A stretch of DNA of 64,000 nt from Microstegium vimineum (Eukaryota; Streptophyta; Magnoliopsida; Poales; Poaceae), in contig CM039130.1 in NCBI GenBank assembly GCA_022036555.1, positions 18,001,937 to 18,065,936 of the forward strand, in the 5' to 3' direction. The notes under the pieces were generated by a model. It was not told the DNA's origin and did not search any database. It saw only the letters and a program-made list of their open reading frames with translations. Each line of letters starts with the position of its first letter. Position 1 is the first letter of the stretch. Shown in pieces: positions 10,226 through 20,760 of this stretch. The translations under genes and the position numbers were made by a program.

Positions 10226-10735
10226 GGTGGCAACTGTATGGTTCATGACATGTTTGGCCATGAGGTTGTGGAGAAAATAAAGGAACAGTATTGTGATGCA
10301 TTTCTAACAGCACACTTTGAGGTGCCTGGAGAAATGTTCTCTTTGGCAATGGAAGCAAAGCAGAGAGCAATGGGAGTTGTTGGATCCACTCAGAACATCT
10401 TGGATTTTATTAAGGTTCATCTGATTGAAGCTCTGGACAGAAATGTAGATGAACATCTTCAGTTTGTGTTAGGAACAGAATCAGGGATGATCACTGCAAT
10501 TGTTGCTGCTGTTCAGGAATTATTTGATTTGTATTCTTATCAAGAGAGAGCAAACATTGAAATAGAAATTGTGTTTCCAGTTTCCTCAGATGCGATTTCT
10601 AAGACAGCAAGTGGTTCTCATCATGTTGGTTCTTCAATGGCTAGTGATTTAGATAATCTTACTATTGTTCCTGGTGTTAGTTCTGGTGAAGGTTGCTCCA
10701 TTCATGGTGGTTGTGCATCGTGTCCCTACATGAAG
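10226..10735 (+). CDS. QS: Quinolinate synthase, third-last exon (QS/NadA)
   Basis: Encodes 170 residues of plant plastid quinolinate synthase, which condenses iminoaspartate with dihydroxyacetone phosphate to quinolinate in de novo NAD synthesis. Recognisable pieces in order are GGNCMVHDMFGHEVVEKIKE (with an Fe-S ligand Cys), TAHFEVPGEMFSLAMEAK, GVVGSTQNILDFIK, FVLGTESGM and GCSIHGGCASCPYM, the C-terminal Cys cluster of the [4Fe-4S] site. The acceptor CGCAG precedes 10226 and the donor GTTGGT follows 10735. The phase is 0 at both ends and there is no stop or frameshift. The SufE-like domain and N-terminal NadA exons of plant QS are not in the window. The gene may be functional with long TE-filled introns, or be a truncated copy. 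Confidence 0.93.
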
Positions 10736-11221
10736 GTTGGTGCCACCTTTCTGTTGCCATAAATATTTTGCTACAATAGAATGGCAGTATCTCGTCTCTA
10801 CCAGAGTGTCATCCAGTGTATCTTATTTTACATGCAGTTTTTATTGCTAAGATGAAAAATCATTTGTAGTAAGTGTTGAGATGTAGAAGTACAATATAAC
10901 AATCTGTCCATAGAAAAGAGTCTCTCTGACACAGAAAGCCAAGAAAAATCAATATTCACAAAGTTCTTTTCAGTATTTAATATTAAATACTTTTGGGCAC
11001 ATATTGAATAATTCATGTTTCACCTTTCCTTTTTTCATACTTTTGTTAGTTCATCTGGAATCCCCAAATATTCATGCTATATGTGCTGTGCTGATACCAT
11101 TTCATTTCAAAAAAAAAAAAAATCCAGAATTATTGTTATGATCTTAGAATGCTCTATTAGCAACAATATGTGCAGTAAATTATGATACGGTTACTGATTA
11201 ATGCTACTGAATTGTATGCAG

Positions 11222-11383
11222 ATGAATACCCTGGGGTCGCTACTTAAAATTTGCCATCAGCTTCCTGATAAAAATAATAAATTATCTGTATATCAAGCTA
11301 ACAGATTCAATGTTAAGACTCCTCTTGGAAAATCAGTTGCAGAGGTTGGGTGTGAGCCTATTCTGCATATGCGGCATTTCCAG
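11222..11383 (+). CDS. QS: Quinolinate synthase, second-last exon
   Basis: 54 codons starting MNTLGSLLKICHQLPDK, directly continuing the CPYMK of the previous exon (the conserved CPYMKMN of plant QS). It goes on to NRFNVKTPLGKSVAEVG and EPILHMRHFQ. The acceptor is TGTATGCAG, the donor GTCTCC, and both are phase 0. It is fully open, and the preceding intron is 486 bp. Confidence 0.93.
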
Positions 11384-11649
11384 GTCTCCTGTCGTATTGC
11401 TCTATATTTTTACCCTTGATGTTCAATTGCCATAATTTCTCTCTTCACTGCACTCAAGTACTCTTATTTTTCCTCAAACACATGGGATTGCTGCTGGTTT
11501 CTATTTAGTGGACATTTAACTTACAAGTGTTCCAAATCTTCCATATGCTAATGAATCTATCAAATTTTTTTCATATGGACTCAGTTGTCATGAATTGCAA
11601 GAGAAGCATGGATTCTCATGTTGGAAAAAATGTTAGTGGTTGTGGTGCT

Positions 11650-12204
11650 CATAGTTCAGCTAGGCGCCGATTAGGCTCTAGTCGGAGGGTGTCTGCCTCG
11701 CCTATGGGGGTAGGCGGCCCCTAGGCGGCGGCTCGTCGGCAGCGCCGGTGGGGGTGGAGGAGCACCCGACGGAGGCCGCCGGTGGGGAGGAGCTGCGAGC
11801 GTGCGGCTGGCGGCTGCGGACGCGGGGAGGGAGGAAGGAGGCGGCGGTGGAGGTGGTGGTGGCGGAGGAAGAGACGGGCGGGGGAGGGAGGGAGGAGGCC
11901 GGCGAAGTGCGGCGCGCGGCTCGCGCCTGGCGGCGTGCGCGTGCGGATGGGGTGGAACTGTGGGAGGGGCTGGATGGATAAGGTGGGATGGTAGATAAGG
12001 TGGGCTGTTGGGCTTTTTTTATGGGCCTTTCTTTAACTTTAGGTCCATATATCTCCTATTTTTTCTTTTATTTAAGATATATGTGTGTATATGTATAAAA
12101 ATTAAAACGCCTAGGAAAACGCCTAGGCACGCCTAGGCACGATTAATCCCGACTAGGCTCTAGGCTGAGGGTCAGCGCCTAGATTCCGCCTGGCGCCTAG
12201 CTTG
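11650..12204. mobile_element. Non-autonomous hAT-like DNA transposon, 555 bp
   Basis: GTGGTGCT occurs exactly at 11642-11649 and 12205-12212, an 8-bp duplication typical of hAT. The ends are CA...TG and carry the inverted repeat AGCTAGGCGCC (11658-11668) / GGCGCCTAGCT (12192-12202). The left end has six extra bases outside the repeat. Subterminal GCCTAGGC motifs recur at 12110-12145. The interior is very G-rich (11740-11980) on the + strand and encodes no transposase. Confidence 0.7.
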
Positions 12205-13159
12205 GTGGTGCTAATCATACTTATTAACTTTATAAAATGAAAATTAGGTTGTCGAAAAAATTAGCACTGCTCAAATAGTAAACTATTGAAACTTGAGCCT
12301 CCGCCGAAGCTTCCCTATGCTAATGAGCCAAGCTTGAGTAGATTGATTAGGTACAAGTTGAGCTAAGCTTCCATTATTGTGCTTACTCAGTCCTACTTTA
12401 TGTTGGTCAGTCTATTCTATCCTTGTTACACGCGATGTCTTGCGGTAGAAAAATGGAAAACTAATAATTAATGTTATAAAAAATTTCGACCATCGGGGAG
12501 ACTGCCTCAGGCATTGTTCTAAGGTGCCATGCTTTGAACCCGACCAGGGTCAGACATGACACATGAGTTTCAACAACTCTTGGAGTTAAACGTTCTAACC
12601 AGTCCTCCGTGGGAAGCTTGGCTTGGTCATTTTTGTAATGTGGGCAGCTTAATTTGAGATAGTCTTCATAAGCATATCTGACCTTTTGTTGCAGTTAGTA
12701 CAAAATCAATATCATATTAACACAATTAAGTAATAATCTAATGATATAACTCTGTGCACTAAACTTTTATTCAATTTGAATAGTTAGTGTCAAAAATTAA
12801 TAAAATTGAATGAAGGGAATACAATTTTATTGTAAATAATTTTGGTATTTGAAAACTTGATTCTTGTTTCTTAAAATTGAAGGCTCGTGTCAAACTGACT
12901 CATTTTTGAGATGTGAATTCTTAAATGTGTACATTCTATATATAAAAGTAAACATTCATACCTCAATGAAAAAGTTATATCTGCTGCTCCCTCTATTCAC
13001 AAATGTATTAATTATAGCATAATCCACCCTCCTCATCTCCCCTCATTAAATTAATCTAATTATGGCCTGCCAATGTAATATTGTTGTTAAAAAATTTAAT
13101 AGGGCCTGCCCTTTTATTACAAGATATAAAAGGTAGGCATTAATTTATTTATTTTCTCA

Positions 13160-14455
13160 AACTACGCAGGAGAGCTGTGCGTCATTTCATTAAGGTAGAA
13201 AAGAGTACACGAGGCCGGGTAAAACCTGCCCCTAAACAAACAAACACACACACCCCACACCACACACCATAAATTCAAAAGGTCACGCCAAAACTAAGGA
13301 CAGCTGACCCAGGATATCAGGGACTAAATTCCCTGGGGAAACGACCTGAACACCAATTCTTGAAGCTTAGAAGCCCCTGCCATGCACCAGAGACCACCTT
13401 CAGTGCACACAGCCCATAAGAATTCCTGAGTTTTTGGCCTATTCTTATCAAACACACAACCATTCCTGTGTTTCCAGAGCTCCCAGGCCACTAATATTAT
13501 CAGGGAGTTAAGACCTTTACGCAATTCCTATGGGACAGCCAAAGTTGTTCTCCTCCACCAGCCAAAGAAACGTGTCTCGGGGAATCTGGTGTTAAGTGAA
13601 GCAGCCTCAGGTGCTGGAAGATCAGGGCCCAGACCTGACGGGAGAACACACAGCCAACTAACAGATGGTGGATCGTTTCCTCAGCTTGGTCACAAAAGGG
13701 ACATGCCTCAGGATGAGGCAAATTCCGTTTTGCCAAGCGATCAGCCGTCCAGCACCTGTTGTGGTAAACAAGCCAGATGAAGATTTGCAATGCGGGGGGA
13801 GCCCAACTCTTCCAGATCCTCCTCCAAGGCCCAATTCTGATGGAACCCTCGAAGAATGCTGCACAGTAAGATTTGCTTCTGTAGGATCCAGACTGGCTCA
13901 ACTTCCATCTATATTGATCAGGAGTATCATATAGAACCTGAACAGTTAGGCCCCCCTTGATATCACTGACCCATTGTTGATTTTGGAGTGCTTGCGCAAC
14001 AAACCTTCTCTTTGTCAATCTTTTTGGGACAGCGTTGAACAGGTGGGGAGCCAATTCGGCAAGAGTATGGCCTTGCAGCCAGCGATCTGTCCAGAACAAG
14101 ATTTGTTCCCCATTGCCAACTATAGCATCCACAGCCACTTTAAAGAGAGCCTGAGTATTCCGAGAGACTTGAAGCGTGAAGCCGGCCCATGGCTGAGAAG
14201 GATCAGTCTTCTCTGCCCAAAGCCAGCGGGCACGCAGTGCGCAGCCAAGAAGTTCTAGATTAAGAATTCCAAGCCCACCATACTCGATAGGTTGCTGCAC
14301 CTTCTCCCAAGAGACCAAGCAATTTCCACCATTGGCCTTTTCCCGATCCTTCCACAAGAAGCCCCTTCTCTTCTTATCAATAGCCTTCCATACCCATTTC
14401 GGAAGATCCATGGCGATCATACTATCTATAGTCTTAGTGATTGATTGCATGTATA
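13160..14455 (-). pseudogene. 5'-truncated LINE (L1-type) ORF2 C-terminus
   Basis: About 316 codons are open on the minus strand. They contain the region after the RT of plant L1 elements (KKRRGFLWKD, GGLGILNLELLGCALRARWLW), then the zf-RVT zinc-binding region with ACPFCDQAEETIHHLLVGC. A second frame has the terminal LIILVAWELWKHRNGCVFD motif. Sequence stops at about 14455 within the protein, the usual LINE 5' truncation. A T-rich stretch near 13142-13156 may be the poly(A) tail on the opposite strand. It lies antisense in the last QS intron. Confidence 0.88.
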
Positions 14456-15049
14456 ACCTTTCTCCTTTTTACTTCTACTTAATATGTCCTAAAAATCAAA
14501 GAAATACATGCATTTGTGGATTATTGGAGTAGTTTATTAAAATGATTGTAATCATGTTCCTAAGTAATCAATAAACCACTCTTTCTCATAAAGCAAAAAG
14601 CGCTTAGCCAATGGTTTCCGTTGAGTTTGTAGTTATCCCAACACCACACGTGTTTTAAACCTTAAAACTAAGAAAACGTTGCATGAGAAGACCACATGTT
14701 TTCACTGTAGGAGCATCGACGATGGAAAAAGGGAATCAATGTCCTCTCACTTTGCCCTCGACCTCATTTTTAATAGCAATGCTAGAAGTTAAATAATTTT
14801 TTTGGCCCTTTTATGATCTTTTGTATTTTCCAGTGCCATTTTTTTTTCTCAGCATGGACGAGCCAAATTTCAATAACAGCAAAATAAAACTGTACCGAAC
14901 CTAAGCTGAGGCCAAGTTGGAATGAACACAGAGGGTTCATCAAACTGGTGCTAAACAGACCATGAAACTGTCAAGCGTTTTCCTGTGCCAATTATACTGT
15001 GAATTTTCCAATTCCTTCTTTCTGTATTGACTTTGTGCTCATCTTTCAG

Positions 15050-15118
15050 GAAACAAAGAGGTTACCCCATAAGCTTGTTCATCAGGTTGTCCATGGTAAT
15101 GGTGACGAACCCTCGTAA
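15050..15118 (+). CDS. QS: Quinolinate synthase, last exon
   Basis: 22 codons (ETKRLPHKLVHQVVHGNGDE and two more) followed by TAA. They match the expected QS C terminus after RHFQ. The acceptor ATCTTTCAG ends at 15049. It was found only by looking for the missing C terminus: it is too short to stand out alone and lies 3.7 kb beyond the preceding exon because that intron was enlarged by transposon insertions. Confidence 0.9.
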   Translation, partial: ETKRLPHKLVHQVVHGNGDEPS

Positions 15119-15745
15119 TAGCTGTTAATAGCTGTTCAACAATACTTGTATTTATTTGATCAAGGTGGCGTGGAGGATGAATAATATCTCAAGTGAATGC
15201 CATGTTTAGCTGGCATACCGAAGACATCTTCCGGACAGTGTACGGTAGACATGTGGACTTGCCATGTACGGTAGACATAACATCTGGCATGCAAATTATT
15301 GTTGGATAAATGGACTTGGCCTAATTGAGAAATTTAATTATTCTAAATAAATCTTAAATGACTATTCATTGTGTATATAATTATATATGATGACCGGTAG
15401 AATCTAGGGAATCTAGGGCCTGTTTGGTATGACTTTTGATTCTAAGAGGGATGGTTCAAATCCGAATTCTTTGGAGAAATGCCTCTGTGGTTCTCCACTT
15501 GAATTGAGATTTTGAAAAGATCTGGTGAAATAGTTCAAGAGCCCTTGAGGAGAATGTGGCTGCTTGGATTCCAATGGTGGCGAGCGCGTGTGGCACTGTC
15601 TGCTTGGAGTGGAGGTTGTGGTGTCGTTAAGGCTTGCAGGGCAGCCCTCCTAGCGGTGTTGGGTGCCGGTGAGGTTGAGGCCACCATCGGCCCTGTTCAC
15701 TTGGAGTAAGAGGTGGTAGGATTGATTGGGGGCTTGCAGGGGCTT
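15119..15745 (+). other. QS 3' flank, no gene recognised
   Basis: It starts as the likely 3' UTR of QS. A short imperfect repeat (GTACGGTAGACAT) occurs twice near 15240-15280. From 15417 GGGCCTGTTTGGT resembles the terminus of common grass MITEs, but no matching inverted end was found. No coding region is supported. Confidence 0.5.
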
Positions 15746-16106
15746 GTCAACTGACTACTACTAATCTCCAGTATATAATAGATAGCTGGGGTTCAAGGTC
15801 TCAAACTCTGGCAGGTCAGCCGAGCTTGCCGCCGCCGCTGCCTAACGGCCTGGTTCAGGGTAAGTGACCAAGTCTAAGTCTCTCTTCCCCCTTTCTTCTC
15901 GTTACATAGAGGTGACCCAAGTGGGCTGCCTTGTGTTCTGGGCCGTGTTGGGCCACTTACATCAGTTCACCCATTCTGGGCTAGATACACGCGGGCTTGG
16001 CCTTCTGTTCCTTGCCCTTTGATCCCGGCCTGCAGGTCCACGGTTGGAGGCGTCCTTATGGAGTGCATCTACCGTCACCGTCTCCTTTAGAGTGCAGATG
16101 GTGACA
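15746..16106 (-). repeat. 3' LTR of gypsy element F (left end estimated)
   Basis: On the minus strand the tract AAAGGAAAAGGGAA (16107-16120) is followed by TGTCACCATCTGC, an LTR start at 16106. The left end near TGACTACTACT is a guess, because the other LTR is outside the window. Confidence 0.5.
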
Positions 16107-16963
16107 TTCCCTTTTCCTTTAGAACCAGCTTGTCCCCAAGCTGGTGCCTTTGGAAATTGTTGGCGCAGAGTTACTTCATCTTCCTAGGTGCACAGCTCGT
16201 CAGGGAGATAGTAATAACTAACAAGAACTTGAGGGACCATGGTGTCGTGGTGTTGGCGAAGGCGTTGGTCCAAAATGGCTTGAGGAACCTGTAGGTGATT
16301 AGAAATGTCAGTTAACACTAGAGGAACAACCTTCTTGAGTTGTGAAACATGGAAGACTGGATGAATGAGGCAATGATTAGGAAGCTGTAAATGGTAAGCT
16401 GATGTGCCAATCTGTTGCAGTATGGTAAAAGGCCCAAAGTACTTGAAGGACAATTTGTTTGAAGAACGAAGTGCCAAAGAGGTTTGAACATAAGGTTGTG
16501 CTTTGAGATACAGTAAGCTGATGTGCCAATCTGTTGTAGTATGGTAAAAGGCCCAAAGTACTTGAAGGACAATTTGTTTAAAGAACGAAGTGCCACAGAG
16601 GTTTGAACATAAGGTTGTGCTTTGAGATAAACTGAATCACCAACTTGAAGTGATCTAGCAGTTCTTTGTTTGTGAGCTCGAGTTTTCATCTTATGTTGAG
16701 CTCTGATCAAATGTTGTCTAACCAACTGTTGCATGATCTCACGTTCTTCCAACCAATTGTGAAGGTCATTGTTTTGGCAAGACCATGAAATGTCAATACC
16801 AAAATGTCTTGGTTTATGCCCATATAATACGAGAAAAGGACTCTTACCAAGTGAGGAATGGAAGGAAGTGTTATACCAATATTGAGCTAGAGCTAACCAC
16901 TATGACCACTTTGTTGGACAAGCTTGAACAAAACATTTGAGATAAGTTTCAAGACATTGATTA
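16107..16963 (-). pseudogene. Gypsy element F: integrase C-terminus
   Basis: On the minus strand it encodes the end of a chromovirus-like integrase: FHSSLGKSPFLVLYGHKP, a basic helix with HKMKTRAHKQRT, VGDSVYLKAQPY, LSFKYFGPFTILQQIG and HPVFHVSQLKK. Part of the GPF/Y module is duplicated out of frame (16394-16631), so the protein is broken. The upstream part is cut at 16963 by element E. Confidence 0.85.
16394..16631. repeat. 119-bp tandem duplication inside element F
   Basis: Copy 1 starts with GTAAGCTGATGTGCC at 16394 and copy 2 with the same bases at 16513. The copies differ at only a few positions. 119 is not a multiple of three, so the duplication shifts the frame within the GPF/Y motif. 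Confidence 0.9.
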
Positions 16964-17339
16964 TGTTAAGGGTGTTAAACCCTCAGGTAGTTGGCCCTCG
17001 ACTACGGAGTTCGTAGTCTCGTGCCGTCGTCGTCTCAAGCTAAGGTTTTGCCCCTTGACCGACTAGGCTTAGTTGGAGAGAGATGAGATAGATAGATTAG
17101 ATGAATAATATTTGCTTAAACCAATCTGCTGATTACAGGGAGGTATATATATGGCCAAGGGCCTAAACCAACTAGGACTCTTAACTTTCCAAACCAACTA
17201 GAACTCCTAACTTTCCTATCCTCAATCGACCAAGACTCCTAACTTTCCAAATTGACTAGAACTCCTAAGTTTACTATCCTAAAAAGACTAGGACTCCTAA
17301 CCCGTCCAACGTCTGGTGTACGTGCAGCCCCACATGACA
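16964..17339 (-). repeat. 3' LTR of element E
   Basis: Termini are TGTTAAGG...CATGACA. The first 296 bp align with 18970-19267. It is rich in the short word GACTAGGACTCCTAAC, repeated about five times with variation at 17180-17300. Confidence 0.88.
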
Positions 17340-17489
17340 TCTCTTCCCCTCTTGTGGACCAGCTCATCCTCGAGATGGAATGCTAGGCGGAAGTCAAGCT
17401 TGGTGAAGAGCAGGACGCCATACATCTCATCTCGTAGCTCTTTCATTAGCGTTGTTGTGGTGGACGTGTTGGCATGTAGGGTGGGCGTG
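17340..17489 (-). pseudogene. PPT and residual pol of element E
   Basis: AAGAGGGGAAGAGA precedes the LTR start on the minus strand. Upstream the frame reads a C-terminal tail (HLEDELVHKRGRDVMW) joined directly to the first RT motif (LLFTKLDFR). The whole polymerase and integrase between them has been deleted. Confidence 0.75.
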
Positions 17490-18950
17490 TCAGCCCTGGT
17501 GATCCCGCAGCAGCAGACACGACAACCATGGCGCGAGAAGGACAACGTCTGCGCCGTGAAGTCCCAGAGGATCGAGTCTAGTGTTTCCAGCCATTGGGTC
17601 CCCAAGACGACCTCGTAGCTTGCTAGGGGAATGACGCACAAGTCGGTGGCGAACTGCTTGCGCTGGATAGTCACCGTGGCGTGGTGGATAATGCCCAGGC
17701 ATGTCGCCCGCTCGCCGTTAGCCACCATGGCGGTGAGGCGAGGATGACACTGAAGGGGTAGGCCGTCCGCTGTGTCGCGCCATCAGAGATGAAATTGTGC
17801 ATTGAGCCGGTGTCAAGCAGCGCGACCATGGATACGCCCCCAACGTCACACTGAGTTGGAGGGTGTTGGAGACGTGCACGCCCACGATCGCGTGAAGGGA
17901 GTAGTGGGGCGAGTCTTCCAGTGCGTTGGACTCAATGATGTCTCTGACCTCGGCTTCATCGTTCTCTTCGACCCTGTCCAGAAGGAACAACCACTGGCAC
18001 ACGTGGTTGTGACCTCGGGAGAACTTCTCGTCGCAGTTGTGGCAGAGCCCAAGACGACGCCACTCCTCCTGTTCCGCCTGCATGAGGTGTTTGATCTGCT
18101 TGCCCTTCACGGTCATGGTTGTCGGAGTAGATGGCTTGGCTCCTGCTGGGGCGGGCAAGGCAAGTTGTGGTTGCGTCGCAGGTAGAAGGGCTCGTGTCGT
18201 GGCCTTGGGGGCTAGCACCGCGTATTGCTCCCGTTGTTCGAATTGATTGTCCAAGGTCATGGTGGCCGCTATGGTCTGCGGGTTCTGAATCCGGACGTCG
18301 ATGTTGAGCGGCAGCGGGAGACCACCAGTGAACAGTTGGACTCGCTGCTCTTCGTCGAGTCGTCTAGCGGGGGCAGGAGCGCTTGGAACCGATCTTGATA
18401 GTCAGCGATCGTGCCTGTGCGCCGGCATTCAGCCAATTTGGCCAGGGGCAAAACGCAGCGGTGGTCCGTAGCACAGATTCAACAACTCCTTAAAACGGCG
18501 CCAAGAGGGCATCCCATCGTCCTGCTAGACCTAGATGTACCACATCTGTGCGCCCTCCTCCAAGATGTAGGAGGCCATCCACACCTTCTCCATGATCCAC
18601 TACTGATAAAAGTACGATTCGTAGCGGTTGGTGAAGATCAGTGGACCAAGCTTGCCATCTTACCGCGGGAAGTCCATCTTCTGGAACCTCGGCGGTCGGT
18701 CATTGTGGTGTTCGCCGGCAGACTGCTTGCTGCCTGATGATGACGTGCAATCAGAGGACAAGGCCTGGATCGCCTTGGAGTTGGCGTCGACGGTGGTTTG
18801 AGGGCTTTGACGACGTTGGCGAGCGACTCCAGGGTGGTCTTGAGGTTGTCCCCCATGTTGCTGGCGTAGGATGAGGTGGCGGATGTCGGGGTGGGCGGTG
18901 CGACTGGTGGTGGTGGCGGCGACGAGGTGGAGGTATCGAGCGAGGATCGC
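17490..18950 (-). pseudogene. Gag and protease of element E
   Basis: The N-terminal part (about 18640-18950) carries a leucine-rich helix (LESLANVVKAL) and a Pro-rich stretch. A broken gag domain follows (18269-18640), and then a zinc knuckle with CHNCDEKFSRGH at about 18030. The protease active site DTGS is encoded at 17803-17814. A C-terminal protease segment reads SYEVVLGTQWLETLDSILWD. The frame changes at about 17720 and 18265. Confidence 0.82.
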
Positions 18951-18952
18951 CG

Positions 18953-18966
18953 GGACTGTGATACCA
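18953..18966 (-). other. Primer-binding site of element E
   Basis: On the minus strand TGGTATCACAGTCC lies three bases after the 5' LTR end. Its first seven bases match the tRNA-Met type PBS and the rest differ. Confidence 0.65.
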
Positions 18967-18969
18967 GGT

Positions 18970-19267
18970 TGTCAAGGGCGTTAAACCTTCGGGTAGCTAG
19001 CCTTCGACTACGGAGTTCGTAGTCTTGTGCCGTTGGTTTCTAGAGCTAAGGTTTTTGCCCCTCGGTCGACTAGGCTTAGTTGGAGAGAGACGAGATAGAT
19101 AGATTAGATGAATAATATTTGCTTCAACCAATCTGCTGATTACAGGGAGGTATATATATGGTCAAGGGCCTAAACCGACTAGGACTCTTAACTTTCCTAA
19201 CCGACTAGAACACCTAACTTTCCTATCCTAAACCGACTAGGACTCCTAACTTTCCAAATTGACTAGA
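18970..19267 (-). repeat. 5' LTR of element E, cut by CACTA
   Basis: It starts TGTCAAGGGCG and follows the 3' LTR closely for 298 bp, up to GACTAGA. CACTAGTAC then begins instead of the expected LTR continuation. Confidence 0.88.
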
Positions 19268-19289
19268 CACTAGTACAAACAAGCTCTAC

Positions 19290-19575
19290 ACAGGCGGTTC
19301 GTAACCTATTTGTCTAGGCATTTTTTTGTTCCTCCTGTGGGAGGCTAGTAAAAATGGTGCCTTAGCGCAGGCGTTTATCTATGAACCGTCTATAGAAATG
19401 TATTTTCATAGGTGGTTCCTTAAGATAACCGCATGTGAAAATGTTGTTTCTACAGGCGGTTAGTTAACAAAACCGCCTGTGAAAATTGATTTCTACAGGC
19501 GATTTGCTATATAAACCGCCTGTAGAAATTTCTTTCCACAGGCGGCTGTTTACAAAACCGCCTATAGAAAGTACC
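19290..19575. repeat. CACTA subterminal repeats
   Basis: The motif ACAGGCGGTT and its reverse complement AACCGCCTGT recur roughly every 20-40 bp with A/T-rich spacers. In CACTA elements such subterminal repeats bind the transposase accessory protein. Binding here is inferred. Confidence 0.82.
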
Positions 19576-19794
19576 GCTGGCTTTATAATATTTGTAATTT
19601 TGCATTTGTGAATGCAATATATGTAATACATTGAAAATTTTAAACCATATTGGATCATGTGCATAACTATAGAAACATGCAATCTAATTATCTCATATAC
19701 ACTATAGTTTATGCTCACAATCATAAAGTTAACTAAAGTTAAACGTATATACACATCAAACTTTACATACATCAAAGTTTTCCCCTAGCTATGC

Positions 19795-20760
19795 TCTAAT
19801 AACCATCTTTCGTAAGATGTAGCTTACTAATCTCTGTTAGAATCCTATACTCTGGCCTTGCTAAGGGGCTCGTAGCATCATGATATTTCCCTTCATGTAT
19901 GACTTCTTTCAAAAGAAACGAGCCCAAGTCCTCAACTATGTCGTATAAAGCTTTGTTGGACATGCGAGTCACCTTTTGGGGATGATGTTTCTACAAAAGA
20001 AGATTATAAATATCTTATATTTAGACTTGATAATATATTTGCATCGTTAGTGATAGAAATACATACATGAGTATTACTTATATTGCCTTATCAGGGTTCT
20101 TGACGTATTGTCCATTCTCTCTCATGAACTCGCACACGTAGAATCCATAGTGGACCGATCCAGGTGATTGCTTGTGGCACTATATAACAGGCAATTAGTT
20201 ATCTAGTTGCAACATTGTTCTTATATATTTTACATTTATGTATTCATAAATTCACATACGTACCAGCCATTTATGGAATACTTTCATTGGTTGCCCTTTT
20301 TTTTGACAAGTAGTTCTTTTCGCCCTGAATCTTGTACCACCTATATGCCCTGTTATCTCGAATATAAGCAACATATTCTTCTCAAATTCTCATCGATAAA
20401 TTTGATGTACGCATGCATATCTTGGCTTATCGCTCTAAGATAGTAACTAAAGGTAAATAAGTTGAAGGATCATAATCTACGAAGTTTAGGACCAGCACCC
20501 TTCCTTCACTTTCGAAAATGAATAAACAAATCCAGTGGTCCCTGCACAAATTAAATTTGTTATGGATGTGCATTCGAGATATTAATTTGATGTATATATG
20601 CAAACTCATAATTACGTATCCAAAGTTGTAAGGGGCCACTATGAATCTCTTGTCTTGAAACCGAAGCATTGCGTTTCTTATGTAGACAACATATTTGGCA
20701 TCAAATTTCTTCATGTCCTCTATTGCTTCTTCAAGTTCTTTTCCGGTCTTCCCCTATAAT
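19795..20760 (-). pseudogene. Ulp1-like cysteine protease gene of the CACTA element
   Basis: Four exon-like blocks lie on the minus strand. The first, about 20610-20720, has FIVAPYNFG. The second, about 20440-20540, starts with HWICLFIF (catalytic His context) and contains VLVLNFVDYDPSTY (Asp region). The third, about 20090-20179, has [20 protein letters not shown] with the catalytic-type Cys. The fourth, about 19795-19994, has VTRMSNKALYDIVEDL. These are hallmarks of the C48/Ulp1 protease carried by many grass CACTA elements. Several joins are not perfectly in frame, and everything upstream was removed by insertion G, so it is non-functional as seen. Confidence 0.78.

Larger units (their letters stand above)
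11384..15049 (+). other. Last QS intron, enlarged by insertions
   Basis: 3,666 bp between the donor GTCTCC and the acceptor TTTCAG. It contains the hAT-like element (11650-12204), ordinary AT-rich intron DNA (12213-13160), the antisense LINE (13160-14455) and further AT-rich DNA (14456-15049). Nothing else coding was recognised. Confidence 0.85.
16964..19267 (-). mobile_element. Gypsy element E, internally deleted, interrupted
   Basis: It has a 376-bp 3' LTR (16964-17339), a PPT, a short internal region with gag, protease and the first few RT residues, a PBS, and the first 298 bp of the 5' LTR (18970-19267). The CACTA element cuts the LTR at 19268. It was inserted into element F. Most of RT, all RNase H and all integrase are gone, so it is a non-autonomous deletion derivative. 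Confidence 0.85.

Noticed and set aside
11748..11998. Overlapping Gly/Arg-rich open frames on the + strand
   Set aside because: They are by-products of the G-rich core of the hAT-like element, open in all three frames and without family motifs.
12470..12640. Possible tRNA-derived SINE in the QS intron
   Set aside because: No A box and B box pair and no terminal A tract could be identified.
12985..13060. Stowaway MITE start (CTCCCTCTATTCACAAATG)
   Set aside because: Only one weak terminus was seen. No opposing GAGGGAG end and no TA duplication pair, so unsupported.
15417..15720. MITE with GGGCCTGTTTGGT terminus
   Set aside because: The complementary end ACCAAACAGGCCC was not found. A later GGCCCTGTTCACTTGG is in the same orientation, not inverted.
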